The notes: generated by a model from the sequence alone, not told the origin. 61,928 bases of DNA from Halorientalis sp. (GCF_028275115.1 NZ_JAQCNH010000091.1:1-61928); one strand, 5' to 3'. Positions 28,342-37,537 are shown, counted from the first letter of the stretch. Numbers and translations are program-made.

Positions 28342-31233
28342 ATGACTACCTTCGATGCCGACGGCATCACTCTTGAAAAGGTACGAGATTACGTCTGGGA
28401 AATCCCAGCGAAAGGCGGCATGAACGCCCCCGCCCGCGTGCTGGCCAGCGAGTCGCTCCTCGAGGAGATTCAGCAGGACAAGACCCTCCAGCAGCTGAAA
28501 AACGCCGCCCACCTGCCGGGCGTCCGGAACCACGCCATCTGTATGCCCGACGGTCACCAAGGCTACGGCTTCCCCGTCGGTGGCGTCGCCGGCATCGACG
28601 CCGAGAACGGCTGTATCTCGCCGGGAGCTGTCGGATATGATATCAACTGCCTACCGGGAGATATCGAGGTTAAACTCTCGTTCGGTCGGCGAGCGGAGAT
28701 CGAGTCGCTGCAGGAAGCGTTCGAGACCGAACAAGCGACCGTCGCCGGCGAAGAGTTGACGGATTCCGGCATCCGGCTGTTCACCGAATCGGGGGAGAAA
28801 ACGGTCTACGAAGTCGAGACTTCGACAGGCGAGAGGATCGAAGCGACGACCGATCATCCGTTCAGGACACCGGACGGAATGGTCGATCTGGCCGAACTCG
28901 AAGTCGGAGACGGAGTCGAAGTCCAGCCGTTCCGGGGCATCGAGGACGAAACGCCGGAGGATTTCGTCGTCCTCACCGAAGAGGACTTCGCCGACACGAA
29001 CCCTCAACTCCGCCGTGTACTGGAAAAACGCGACGTGTTGCCGCTCAAATCGACCGACGAGACGTTCCACCGACTGCTCAAGATCATCGGCTATCACGTG
29101 GGCGACGGATCGCTCGGCGGTCAGGAACAGATGTGGTTCTACGGAGAACCGGACGATCTCGAACGGATCCGCGAGGACATCGAGAAAGTCGGGTTCAAGC
29201 CGTCGGAGATCTACACCCGGGATCGGAACCACGATGTCGATGGGAACAAATTTGAAACAACCGAGTACAGTTTCAACACCTCATCGAAGGCGTTTCGACG
29301 GCTGCTGATCGAACTCGGCGTACCGGACGGGCCAAAGGTATCCACCGGATTTACGACACCGGACTACTTCGACCGGCTCACAGACTGGCAGCAAGCACTC
29401 TACTTCCGGGCGTACTTCGGCGCGGAAATGAACGCCCCGGCCGCCCAGCACGACAAGAACCTCTACTGTCCGAAGGTCTCTCAAACCCGGACCGCAGGGA
29501 CTGTCGAGGCCGGACGCGAATTCTTCGAGGATCTGCGTGCGTTCTTCTCGCGTCTCGGCATCGAGACGAACGGTCTCGAAGAGTTCGAAACGGAGTCCAA
29601 CGCCGACCACGACACTGTTCGGCTGCGGCTGGGTATCAAAAACGACTCGGGGAACCTCATCCGGTTTTACTCGCGAGTCGGATACGCGTACAACCACGAG
29701 AAGCGACGACGAGCGGTGAAAGCGATCCAGTACCTGAAAAGGAAAGAGCGCGAGCGCGAACACCGAACACGCATCGCCGACGAGGCGAAGACGCTCGCCG
29801 ACGGCGGGACCTCTGTCGAGAAAGTCAAATCGGAGTTCGACATCAACGGCCGATTCATCGAACGCAGTATCTGGAGCGGACGGGACGGGCTACCGAGGCC
29901 AGGGGAGGACTTCCCCGGCTTCGAGGAGTTCTGTGACTCTGTCCACGTCGGGAGTGACCTCACGATCACCACTGAAATCGAATCGATCTCCGAGGTCGGC
30001 GAAAAGCCAGTCTATGACATCGGTGTCGAACACGAGGCACACAACTTCCTGGCCGACGAATTCGTCGTCTCCAACTGCGGCGTCCGGATGATGCGGACGA
30101 ATCTGACGTACAGCGACCTGCAGGGTCGCGAAGAGGAACTCGTCGAGAACTTATTTAGTAACATCCCGTCGGGTCTCGGCGGTGGCGGTGTCGTGCAGGT
30201 CGGCGGCGACGAGATCGAGGCGATCCTCGAACGCGGAATGGACTGGGCGCTCGAAGCGGGCTGGGCCGTCGAAGACGACCTGGCCCACTGCGAGGACGAG
30301 GGGTTCAGGCCGGAAGCCAACGCCGAGAAGGTCTCGAAGAAGGCCAAAGACCGGGGTGGGAACCAGGTCGGCTCGCTCGGATCGGGCAACCACTTCCTCG
30401 AGGTCCAGCGCGTGACCGACGTGTTCCGCGAGGACGTTGGCGGGGCGTTCGGTCTCGAAACAGACCAGATCGTCGTCCTGATACACTGTGGGTCCCGTGG
30501 TCTGGGTCACCAGGTCTGTACGGACTACCTGCGCGACATCGAGCAGGCCCATCGAGGACTGTTGGACCGGTTGCCGAATAAGGAACTCGCGGCCGCACCC
30601 GCCGGGTCGCAGTTGGCCGAGGACTACTACGGGGCGATGTGTGCGGCGATCAACTTCGCGTGGGTCAACCGCCAGCTCATCATGCACCGGACGCGACAGG
30701 TGTTCGAGCGTGTGTTCGACCGCGACTGGGAGGCCATGGAGATGGACCTGTTGTACGACGTAGCACACAACATCGCTAAGAAGGAGGCTCACACGGTCGA
30801 AGACGGTGGCGAACGGGAGCTGTTCGTCCACCGGAAGGGTGCGACGCGGGCGTTCCCGGCGGGTCGGCCCGAACTGCCGGCGGCGTACCGGGACGTGGGC
30901 CAACCGATCATCATTCCGGGAAGTATGGGCGCGGGAAGCTACGTCCTCCGGGGTGGCGAGCAGTCGCTCGAAGAGACGTTCGGCTCGACGGCTCACGGCG
31001 CGGGCCGACTGATGAGCCGCACACAGGCAAAAGACGAGTTCTGGGGCGAGGACGTCCGTGACGACCTCCGGGAGCAAAACGAGATCTACGTCAAAGCACA
31101 GTCGGGCGCGACCATCGCCGAGGAAGCACCGGGAGTCTACAAAGACGTGGACGAGGTCGTCCGGGTCTCTGACGCACTGGGTATCGGTGACAAAGTCGCC
31201 CGGACTTACCCGGTGTGTAACATCAAGGGGTAA
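28342..31233 (+). CDS. rtcB: RtcB RNA ligase precursor with an intein
   Basis: The 963-aa precursor holds a 487-aa RtcB split by a 476-aa intein. The N-extein ends GAVGYDIN at residue 102 and the C-extein resumes with Cys579 in CGVRMMRT, the metal-binding catalytic Cys of RtcB. Other active-site residues are present: GSGNHF, HCGSRGLGHQ, HN at 809 and TAHGAGR with His885, the expected guanylylated His. RtcB joins 3'-phosphate or cyclic phosphate to 5'-OH RNA ends in tRNA splicing, using GTP and manganese. ATG at 28342 is chosen; the longer frame overlaps the DoxX-like gene. Confidence 0.95.
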   Translation: MTTFDADGITLEKVRDYVWEIPAKGGMNAPARVLASESLLEEIQQDKTLQQLKNAAHLPGVRNHAICMPDGHQGYGFPVGGVAGIDAENGCISPGAVGYDINCLPGDIEVKLSFGRRAEIESLQEAFETEQATVAGEELTDSGIRLFTESGEKTVYEVETSTGERIEATTDHPFRTPDGMVDLAELEVGDGVEVQPFRGIEDETPEDFVVLTEEDFADTNPQLRRVLEKRDVLPLKSTDETFHRLLKIIGYHVGDGSLGGQEQMWFYGEPDDLERIREDIEKVGFKPSEIYTRDRNHDVDGNKFETTEYSFNTSSKAFRRLLIELGVPDGPKVSTGFTTPDYFDRLTDWQQALYFRAYFGAEMNAPAAQHDKNLYCPKVSQTRTAGTVEAGREFFEDLRAFFSRLGIETNGLEEFETESNADHDTVRLRLGIKNDSGNLIRFYSRVGYAYNHEKRRRAVKAIQYLKRKEREREHRTRIADEAKTLADGGTSVEKVKSEFDINGRFIERSIWSGRDGLPRPGEDFPGFEEFCDSVHVGSDLTITTEIESISEVGEKPVYDIGVEHEAHNFLADEFVVSNCGVRMMRTNLTYSDLQGREEELVENLFSNIPSGLGGGGVVQVGGDEIEAILERGMDWALEAGWAVEDDLAHCEDEGFRPEANAEKVSKKAKDRGGNQVGSLGSGNHFLEVQRVTDVFREDVGGAFGLETDQIVVLIHCGSRGLGHQVCTDYLRDIEQAHRGLLDRLPNKELAAAPAGSQLAEDYYGAMCAAINFAWVNRQLIMHRTRQVFERVFDRDWEAMEMDLLYDVAHNIAKKEAHTVEDGGERELFVHRKGATRAFPAGRPELPAAYRDVGQPIIIPGSMGAGSYVLRGGEQSLEETFGSTAHGAGRLMSRTQAKDEFWGEDVRDDLREQNEIYVKAQSGATIAEEAPGVYKDVDEVVRVSDALGIGDKVARTYPVCNIKG
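28648..30075 (+). mobile_element. Intein with LAGLIDADG homing endonuclease inside rtcB
   Basis: The intein runs from Cys103 (CLPGDIEVKL) to Asn578 (EFVVSN). Block B TTDH has His172. The homing endonuclease region has two LAGLIDADG-like motifs, LLKIIGYHVGDG with acid Asp255 and YFRAYFGAEM with acid Glu362. Block F is VYDIGVEHEAHNFL. The residue before the terminal Asn is Ser, not the usual His. Codon and base use are more AT-rich than the exteins, which suggests transfer. It is 476 aa long. Confidence 0.93.
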
Positions 31234-31589
31234 CCGCCAGTAACTCGCCTCCGTGAGCTCGGAGGCGGCCGCCCAGTCACCTCGGGTTGGACGTCGCCGG
31301 AGCAGCCACCTCCAGCCGTACTGACACGGAGCGACTGGCCGGGGGCTGCAACGACGCCCTCGGCGACGGCAGACCGAAACCCGTCCGCCTGACCGCTAAC
31401 ACGAACAGTTCGAGGAGAGCCCGTCGAAACGAGGGCCGGGACCACCACAGCGCGCTCGACGGCCCCCGGTTATCGGAGCCCAGCAGATAGTTGGGTGATT
31501 TTAATTACCGAAAGTCGAATACAGTATATGTAGCTTATTTTCTGATATATGTTTACGGTCTTGAATAAAATTCTGTAAACAGTGATGTT
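31234..31589. other. Intergenic region with AT-rich promoter segment
   Basis: The first 250 bp are GC-rich without a convincing gene. From about 31490 the sequence becomes markedly AT-rich for 90 bp and holds several TATA-like stretches; TTGAATAAAATTC at 31561 fits the next gene. Confidence 0.5.
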
Positions 31590-31787
31590 ATGTGTTCCGA
31601 GAAGTTAGTCCCGACTGGCACGATGGTAACTGCTTCGCGGGAACTCGAACGTATCGAACGGCCACTGGGTGAGGCACTCGAAGAGACGGACGAAGATAGC
31701 GCAAAGTACCACATCAGGGAGGCCGCACAGCGAGTGGAGATATTCAGATATCACGTAGAGGAAGGAACGGCAACCGTCGAGGAGTAG
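31590..31787 (+). CDS. Small helical hypothetical protein
   Basis: This 65-aa acidic protein looks helical (ASRELERIERPLGEALEETDED, given here in part, then IREAAQRVEIFRYHVEEG). A second ATG at 31623 (MVTASRELERIE) is an alternative start. The AT-rich region upstream gives a believable promoter. No family is recognised. The charged amphipathic repeats suggest a helical hairpin. Confidence 0.6.
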   Translation: MCSEKLVPTGTMVTASRELERIERPLGEALEETDEDSAKYHIREAAQRVEIFRYHVEEGTATVEE

Positions 31788-31788
31788 T

Positions 31789-32334
31789 TCAGCGTGCGCG
31801 CTCGCCGGCTTCGACGGTCGTCTGCAACCAGTTTTCCTCGGGCGGGAGCGGGCAGTCGAACGTCTCGCTGAACGCACAGAACGGGGCGTACGCCAGGTTG
31901 AAATCGAGCGTGATTTCGTCGCCGTCAGTGAGTTCGCGGTCCGGTTCCAGTTCCATGTACCGGCCGTTCTCGTAGGTGGTCTGCCCGGTGGTCTTGTCGC
32001 GGAGGGGCACGAAGATGCCTCCGTCCTCGTGTTCCTGTCGGTACCCGTGGAGTTCGTGTGACTCGCCGCCCAGTTCGAAGTCGAAAGTGACGATCCGGAG
32101 GTATCGGACGGTGCGTCCCTCGGTGGTGTCCATCTCGACCGGCTCGGGCTCGTCGTGAACGGTGACCGTCGCACCGACGCGATAGTCGGGGTCGGGCGAG
32201 TAGTAGTCGAGGCCATCGAACTCGTCACGCTCTTTCGGTGGGATTGGTGACTGTCGATGTTCGTCGAAGAACCGGTCTTTCTCCTCGCGATTGGCCCTGA
32301 GGCGCTCGGCCCAGTCCTCGGTTTCGTCGGTCAT
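31789..32334 (-). CDS. DUF1684-family protein
   Basis: The 181-aa protein starts MTDETEDWAERLRANREEKD. The DUF1684 pattern is clear: R-EKD-FF near the N-terminus, FDGLDYYSPDPDYRV, GESHELHGYR, GIFVPLRDKTTGQTTYENGRYMELE and NLAYAPFCAFSETFDCPLPP (motifs quoted in parts). The family is widespread and its biochemical role is uncharacterised. The gene is convergent with the small helical protein; the stops are two bases apart. Confidence 0.9.
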   Translation of the reverse strand: MTDETEDWAERLRANREEKDRFFDEHRQSPIPPKERDEFDGLDYYSPDPDYRVGATVTVHDEPEPVEMDTTEGRTVRYLRIVTFDFELGGESHELHGYRQEHEDGGIFVPLRDKTTGQTTYENGRYMELEPDRELTDGDEITLDFNLAYAPFCAFSETFDCPLPPEENWLQTTVEAGERAR

Positions 32335-32387
32335 ACTTACGCTACTGGGCCAGCAGGTTTGAGTCCGGCGGCTCGCGGGGGCGGTCG

Positions 32388-32738
32388 TCAGGGCTGGAAG
32401 TCGAACCTGGGTGGGTCGATGTCGGGCGTGCGGTGTTCGACCCGCTCTCCATCCACGGATTTCCGGAAGCTGAGATAGAAACTCCGACCGCACCCGTCTT
32501 TCTCGGGGTCGGGGTCGTTCGCACCGCCGTCCCCGACCGAGGACCCATCGCCGGCATCGCCGAGGCAGACGAACTCGATGCCGTCGGCGGCCTCGCGGTC
32601 GTCGACTGCGTCGGTCGTGCTCGCGTAGTTCCAGCCGTCGAGGGGTTCCCGGGAGACGCAGTCGTCGTCGAGATACCCTTCACGCTCGACACCAGTCACC
32701 GCTCCGCAGTACGGGCAGTGATACGTCACTTCGACCAT
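32388..32738 (-). CDS. Zinc-ribbon-like hypothetical protein
   Basis: This 116-aa protein starts MVEVTYHCPYCGAVTGVERE. The CPYC pair, then later CVSRE and the FVCLGDAG and GCGRSFYLSF segments, could make one zinc site. The middle is acidic and Gly-rich. No family is named. It is transcribed in the same direction as the DUF1684 gene, 53 bp upstream of it, and is divergent from the R15P-isomerase-like gene. Confidence 0.7.
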   Translation of the reverse strand: MVEVTYHCPYCGAVTGVEREGYLDDDCVSREPLDGWNYASTTDAVDDREAADGIEFVCLGDAGDGSSVGDGGANDPDPEKDGCGRSFYLSFRKSVDGERVEHRTPDIDPPRFDFQP

Positions 32739-32873
32739 ACGTCTTCTCAGAGCCGGAGGAATATAGGCCGCTCCCTGTAGTCGGCGAGCCACCCCGCTCG
32801 AAAGCGGCGTCTCAGTGACACCGGACGTATCTGATGGCAAAGGTACTTGCCCCGAGGAACCGACGAGACGAGT

Positions 32874-33725
32874 ATGATAGACGAGACGGTCGAGGAGATC
32901 GAGCAAATGCGAACCCACTCCTCGTCGGTCGTGGCGGTGAAAGCCGCCGCCGCACTCCGGGAACTGGCCGAGGGTGCGTACCCGACGGTCGAGGAGTTCG
33001 TGGTGACCCTGGAACGCAACGCGAGCGCGCTCAAACGGGCCAACCCCTCCCACGCGTCTCTCCAGAACGCCCAGCGCGAGGTCGTGGATGCCGTGAAGAC
33101 GGCCGACCCGGACTCCGTCGACGACGCACAGGACGTTCTTACCGACGCCATCGACCGGGTCATCGACCGCATCGAGAACGCCAAGAGCGAAGCGGCCGAG
33201 AACGGCGCGGCGGTCTTCGAGGACGGGATGACCGTTCTCACACACGACTACTCCTCGACGGTGCTGGAGGCGATGGAACTCGCAGCCCGGGACGGAACGC
33301 ATCTGGAGGTGTACATCACCGAGGCTCGGCCGCGGTATCTCGGCCGGAAGACAGCGCGGGTCCTCGCGGGCGTCGACCGCATCGAACCGCACCTGATCGT
33401 CGACAGCGCGGCCGGCCACTTCCTCGCCGAGTGTGACCGGGTGGTCACCGGGATGTCCTGTATCGTCGAGGATACGCTGTACAACAGGGTTGGAACGTAC
33501 CCCATCGCCGCAGCGGCAGACGACGTGGGTGTGCCGACGACTGTCGTCGGGTCGGGCGCGAAAATTATCGAGGGCGGTTTTGCGTTCGAGAACGAGGTGC
33601 GGTCACCGAGCGAGGTGATGCGGGAACCTGCCGAGGGGTTCACCGTCGAGAACCCGGCTTACGACGCAACGCCGACGCGACTCCTCGATACAGTCGTCAC
33701 GGACGAGGGCGTCCGAGAGTTTTAG
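32874..33725 (+). CDS. eIF2B-alpha/ribose-1,5-bisphosphate isomerase family protein
   Basis: The 283-aa protein starts MIDETVEEIEQMRTHSSSVVAV. It has an N-terminal helical domain and a Rossmann-like C-terminal domain with TVLTHDYSSTVLEAM, VYITEARPRYLGRKTARVL and VVTGMSCIVEDTLYNRVGTYPIA (quoted in parts). Archaeal relatives include the R15P isomerase of the AMP and nucleoside degradation pathway, but the aIF2B-like members overlap in sequence, so the exact role is open. It shares its stop region with the convergent zinc-ribbon gene. Confidence 0.82.
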   Translation: MIDETVEEIEQMRTHSSSVVAVKAAAALRELAEGAYPTVEEFVVTLERNASALKRANPSHASLQNAQREVVDAVKTADPDSVDDAQDVLTDAIDRVIDRIENAKSEAAENGAAVFEDGMTVLTHDYSSTVLEAMELAARDGTHLEVYITEARPRYLGRKTARVLAGVDRIEPHLIVDSAAGHFLAECDRVVTGMSCIVEDTLYNRVGTYPIAAAADDVGVPTTVVGSGAKIIEGGFAFENEVRSPSEVMREPAEGFTVENPAYDATPTRLLDTVVTDEGVREF

Positions 33726-34069
33726 ACGTCGACGCGGCGCGACCACTGCATCCAGCGGCGCATCGAGTGTTGCCAGAGGCGGGCGACCGTCTCGGCTGTC
33801 CGGCTCAACGGTCCCGTCATCACGGTGGCCCCAGACGAGGCGTTGCTGGTAGCGCTGTCGGTCGGGAGCGGACGGTCCGTAACCGTCGTCTCGCACTCCG
33901 GACAGCACACGTGTCGAGTTCGTGTTACATAGTCGTCGTCGGCAATCCAGTCGCCACCGACGAGGCTCTCGTGACCACAGTCCGGACAGAACAGTACGGA
34001 CTTTCTACGACCGGGTGTTCGGCCGCTGTTTGCCTGCGATTGGGGCCCAGTAATGTCGGGAGGGCTCAT
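33722..34069 (-). CDS. Zinc-ribbon protein (DUF8106-like)
   Basis: This 115-aa protein carries KSVLFCPDCGHESLVGGDW and CCPECETTVTDRPL, two Cys pairs of a zinc ribbon. The segment resembles haloarchaeal DUF8106 proteins as I recall them. The N-terminus and the Ser/Thr-rich C-terminus look disordered. The stop overlaps the convergent upstream gene by four bases. Confidence 0.7.
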   Translation of the reverse strand: MSPPDITGPQSQANSGRTPGRRKSVLFCPDCGHESLVGGDWIADDDYVTRTRHVCCPECETTVTDRPLPTDSATSNASSGATVMTGPLSRTAETVARLWQHSMRRWMQWSRRVDV

Positions 34070-34216
34070 GATTTATGCGTACGTGCCCGACAGGTAAAGT
34101 CCTGTTGGCATACTGGATAATCGTGACATACGGGTCGTCCGTTGTCGACCGTTGCTCCGGGTTTCCGGCGACTGTAGCAACCCTGTGTTTAAGTCAGCGG
34201 AACGAGATAAAACGAT

Positions 34217-35338
34217 ATGAGTGGGCTACTGGGCATCGAACCGGCGAGTGGGGATGTCCTGGCCCGGGTGTCGACGTCGGCCCAGGCACCGGCGGGTGGT
34301 GGCAGTACAGTCGTGTCGGAGGGGACGTGGGTGGTCGCGGCGACGCGGCAGTCGGCGGAGCGCCTGCTCCCCACGCGGTGGCTCCCGTTTCCGGTCCCAG
34401 GCTGGACGGTGGACATCGTCGCCACAGTACTGATTCTCGGGCTGGCTTGGGCCACCTCACGACTGGTCGTGGTCGTGTTCAGCCGCCGTATCGCCCGGCG
34501 GTTCCGGCGGCCGAGTATCACCCGGACGGTTCTGCGCGCCCTCCGCGTCGGAATCTTCGTCTTCGCGATTCTGGCAATCCTGCCCATCTACGGCGTGAGT
34601 CCGAGCGACATTACGCTGTCCGTAGCCGTGTTCTCGGCGGCGATCGGCGTCGTGCTGGCTCCTATCGTCGGCAGTATTATCAGCGGTGTGTTCCTGCTCG
34701 CCGACCAGCCATACGAGATCGGTGACATGGTCGAAATCACCGACACCAGCCAGCGGGGGTTCGTCGACGACATCACGCTCCGGTACACCAAGATTATTAC
34801 GCTGGACAACACGTTTGTCGTGGTCCCGAACGGGGAGATTCGGGCCCGGGACGTCGTCAATTACTCCGCGGAGGACCCTCGGACGCGGCGGACGCTGGAT
34901 ATCGTCGTCACGTACGAGGGCGATCTGACGAAGGCCCGCGACCTGACCGAGCGGGCGGCGAAGGACGTCGACCGCGTCATCGAGGGTGGCCCGGACATCC
35001 GCGTCGGAAGCGCGCGGTATCCGGCCGCGCCGACGTGTTACATCGAGGGGTTCGGCGACCACGGCGTCCACCTGCGACTGCGCTACTGGCTCGAAGAGCC
35101 GTACAAACTGCTGGCGACCAGGTCACAGGTCCAGACGAGCGTCTGGGGACGCCTCGAAGACGCAGACGTGGAGTTCGCCTATCCCCACCAGCAACACGTC
35201 TTCGACGAAACAAGCGGACAGATGGACGTCTCTGTTAGTTCGCCGCGACAGCGAACGGGTCCCGGCGCGAACTCTGAGAAGACCGGTTCGGATACGTCGA
35301 ACGGCGGAGACAAAGACCCACACGAACCGCCCGGCTAA
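34217..35338 (+). CDS. MscS-type mechanosensitive channel
   Basis: This 373-aa protein has three N-terminal helices (about 62-82, 105-130 and 135-160). The pore helix region reads AIGVVLAPIVGSIISGVFLLADQPYEIGDMVEI (quoted here in parts, with Gly/Ala packing). The beta domain follows with DNTFVVVPNGEIRARDVVNYS and then a soluble alpha/beta domain. The channel opens on membrane tension during osmotic downshock, fitting for a halophile. The C-terminal 50 residues are polar and disordered. The stop overlaps the convergent USP gene by four bases. Confidence 0.93.
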   Translation: MSGLLGIEPASGDVLARVSTSAQAPAGGGSTVVSEGTWVVAATRQSAERLLPTRWLPFPVPGWTVDIVATVLILGLAWATSRLVVVVFSRRIARRFRRPSITRTVLRALRVGIFVFAILAILPIYGVSPSDITLSVAVFSAAIGVVLAPIVGSIISGVFLLADQPYEIGDMVEITDTSQRGFVDDITLRYTKIITLDNTFVVVPNGEIRARDVVNYSAEDPRTRRTLDIVVTYEGDLTKARDLTERAAKDVDRVIEGGPDIRVGSARYPAAPTCYIEGFGDHGVHLRLRYWLEEPYKLLATRSQVQTSVWGRLEDADVEFAYPHQQHVFDETSGQMDVSVSSPRQRTGPGANSEKTGSDTSNGGDKDPHEPPG

Positions 35339-35730
35339 ACGGTGATTATCTTGGCGTCGAGTTCGGTCTGCAGGAACTGCTCGATGTCGGGGTCGTCGGC
35401 GACGCGCCGTATCATCTGCCGCCAGCGACTGGCCTGTTTGCGCCCGATGACGACCATCTCGGCCCGGGACTCGGCCACCTCTTCGAGAATCGTTTCTTCG
35501 ACCAATAGTCCCGTGCGAACAACGTAGCGTACGTCCGGTAGGTCCTCGAACGCATTCTCGACGGCTCGCTTCAGTTCGCTCCGTGAAGTCCGCCGGGAGT
35601 TGTGATAGAGGGTGACGTGAAGCACGGTCAGACTGGCGGCTTCCTCGTCTGCGATCTCGATCGCCCGACCGAGCGTGGCTCTGGAGTGGTCGGTGAGCGG
35701 ATAGCGCACCGGGACGACGACCTGCGTCAT
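35335..35730 (-). CDS. Universal stress protein, UspA family
   Basis: The 131-aa protein starts MTQVVVPVRYPLTDHSRATLGRAIE. The UspA fold pattern is seen: VVVPVRYP strand, helix, LTVLHVTL strand, ETILEEVAESRAEMVVIGRKQ. The full ATP-binding motif GxxGxnx(9)G is not clear; the end is LQTELDAKIITV. It may therefore be a non-nucleotide-binding type. It is convergent with mscS. Confidence 0.82.
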   Translation of the reverse strand: MTQVVVPVRYPLTDHSRATLGRAIEIADEEAASLTVLHVTLYHNSRRTSRSELKRAVENAFEDLPDVRYVVRTGLLVEETILEEVAESRAEMVVIGRKQASRWRQMIRRVADDPDIEQFLQTELDAKIITV

Positions 35731-35818
35731 CGTGCGGGAGGACACCCCCTCACAGTGTCAATGTTTCCCTCTCCGGTGCAGGTACACGGGGGCCCAGCGA
35801 GTGCTGCGCAGAACACGG

Positions 35819-37207
35819 TCAGTCGTCGGTGTGGCGGATCCGGCCCTCGACGGCCGGGTCGATACCCCGCTCGCGAGCGTGGGCTGCCAGCACCTCGTAC
35901 TGGGTCGATAGCCGCTCGACCCGGTGGTGTTCGTCGAGGACCGGGAACTCGTGGTCGGTGTGAAACAGATAGTCGGTCGTCGCGACAGTGTACGTGTCGT
36001 CGTTGGCGACCGGTTCCCCGTCGAGGTGGACCGCCTCGACACCGCCGCCGTTCCGCCGGATAGTGAGGCCGTCGCTGACGTGTGCGTGCCACCGGTCGGG
36101 TACGGCCTGGACGTGTTCACCGTCGGCCTCCCGGCAGAGTTGCCGGAGCTCTCGGCCCGACACCGCCGCGACGGTCACCGGCTCGTCGAAGGGGACCACA
36201 CTTACGAGGTCGGCGACGGTCACTTCGCCGGACAGCGGCGGCCCCTCGCGGATACCGCCGGAGTTCTGCAGGCCCACGTCTGCGTCGGCGGCCCACCGGT
36301 AGGCGTCGGCGATGAAGTTGCCGATGCGGCACTCGCCGGTGTGTTTCACCGACCGGTCCCGCGTGATCGGGTCCGCGACGTGGCCGACGACTTCGGTTAG
36401 GCCGGCGTCTGCACGGCGTTGCTCCATCGCCTCCGCGACCGACTCGTCCAGTGGGCCGTCCGCGACCTCGTGGACAGTGACGGCGCTGATCGACGGCGCG
36501 CGGTCGAGTTCGATCTCGTGCAGGCCCCGCCCGTTCGCGCCGGGACGCGTGAGCAGTGTGTCCGCGACGCGGTCGACCCGGCGGTCGTGGACGTGCCCCC
36601 CGAGAATCACGTCCACGTCGGTTTCGCGGGCGAGCGCGTCGTCGCCGCTCCCCAAGTGCGAGAGAACGACCACGGCGTCGACGCCACGGTCTCGGAGACG
36701 GGCGGTCTCCCGGCGGACCGCGGCCACTGGGTCGGTGAACGCCAGGCCGGTCGCGCCGGGACACATCGACCCGGTCCTGGGCTCGGTGACGCCTGTCAGG
36801 CCGACAGTGGTGCCCGCGACCTCGACGGCTGTCGAGGGAACAACGCCTGCCTCGCGAGCGAAACGCTCACCGGTCGGGTTGTCGGCGGCTCCGTCGTCCC
36901 ACTCGACGTTGGCGCTCACCCAGGTCTGTGGCGACTCGCGAGCGACATCGGCGACCGCGTCGGGCCCGTAATCGAAGTCGTGGTTGCCGAAGGTGTCCGC
37001 GTCGGGGGCGACGGCAGTAAAAAAGTCCAGTGCCTGGCGGCCCTGTGCCACCATCGAGAGGACGCCCGGCGCGGTGTTGTCGCCCGTGCCGAGGACCACT
37101 GTGTCGGCGTCGCGCAGCGATTTGACGAGTCCGGCGAAGCGGCCGATCCGGTCGGGGTCGTCGTACGCGTTCTCGATATCGGAGTAGTGAAGCAGCCGAG
37201 ACGGCAT
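35819..37207 (-). CDS. 5'-nucleotidase/metallophosphatase family protein
   Basis: This 462-aa protein starts MPSRLLHYSDIENAYDDPDR. The calcineurin-like domain has HYSDIEN (metal ligands), LGTGDNTAPG, GNHDFDYG, VLSHLGSGDD and GGHVHDRR. The C-terminal 5'-nucleotidase domain begins about residue 265 and contains NSGGIREG and ATTDYLF. No signal peptide is seen, unlike secreted UshA, so it is likely cytoplasmic. It should remove phosphate from nucleotides or related esters. Confidence 0.92.
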   Translation of the reverse strand: MPSRLLHYSDIENAYDDPDRIGRFAGLVKSLRDADTVVLGTGDNTAPGVLSMVAQGRQALDFFTAVAPDADTFGNHDFDYGPDAVADVARESPQTWVSANVEWDDGAADNPTGERFAREAGVVPSTAVEVAGTTVGLTGVTEPRTGSMCPGATGLAFTDPVAAVRRETARLRDRGVDAVVVLSHLGSGDDALARETDVDVILGGHVHDRRVDRVADTLLTRPGANGRGLHEIELDRAPSISAVTVHEVADGPLDESVAEAMEQRRADAGLTEVVGHVADPITRDRSVKHTGECRIGNFIADAYRWAADADVGLQNSGGIREGPPLSGEVTVADLVSVVPFDEPVTVAAVSGRELRQLCREADGEHVQAVPDRWHAHVSDGLTIRRNGGGVEAVHLDGEPVANDDTYTVATTDYLFHTDHEFPVLDEHHRVERLSTQYEVLAAHARERGIDPAVEGRIRHTDD

Positions 37208-37297
37208 TCGTCCGTATCTAAGACCGTCGGTCGGCAAATCCCCTTCGGCCCGGGCCGAGGAGGCAGGAATTTACGCCCGGGGCGTCCACTGTACGGT

Positions 37298-37537
37298 ATG
37301 GAAGTCCGGACGACCGAGAACGGAGAGCAGCTGTACGTCGCCCGCGAGGAGACCGAGCGCGGGTCGAAAGGTCCCTTCTTCGTCGCGTACGCCGACGCCG
37401 GCCGCGACGACCGCTGGGGCTACTTCTGTGCGAACTGCGAGGCCTTCGACAACGCGATGGACTCGATGGGCCGCATCCAGTGCAACGTCTGCAGCAACAT
37501 CCGCAAAGCCGACGAGTGGGACGCCGTCCACGAGTGA
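37298..37537 (+). CDS. DUF5816-like small zinc-ribbon protein
   Basis: This 79-aa protein starts MEVRTTENGEQLYVAREE. Paired cysteines in FCANCEAF and CNVCSNIRK are a plausible zinc ribbon. The central FFVAYADAGRDDRWGYF is like haloarchaeal DUF5816 proteins as I recall them. The function is unknown. It is divergent from the nucleotidase gene. Confidence 0.75.
   Translation: MEVRTTENGEQLYVAREETERGSKGPFFVAYADAGRDDRWGYFCANCEAFDNAMDSMGRIQCNVCSNIRKADEWDAVHE

Noticed and set aside
31234..31490. Possible gene after rtcB
   Set aside because: Frames are short, lack start signals and have shadow-like composition; only the AT-rich promoter beyond it looks real.
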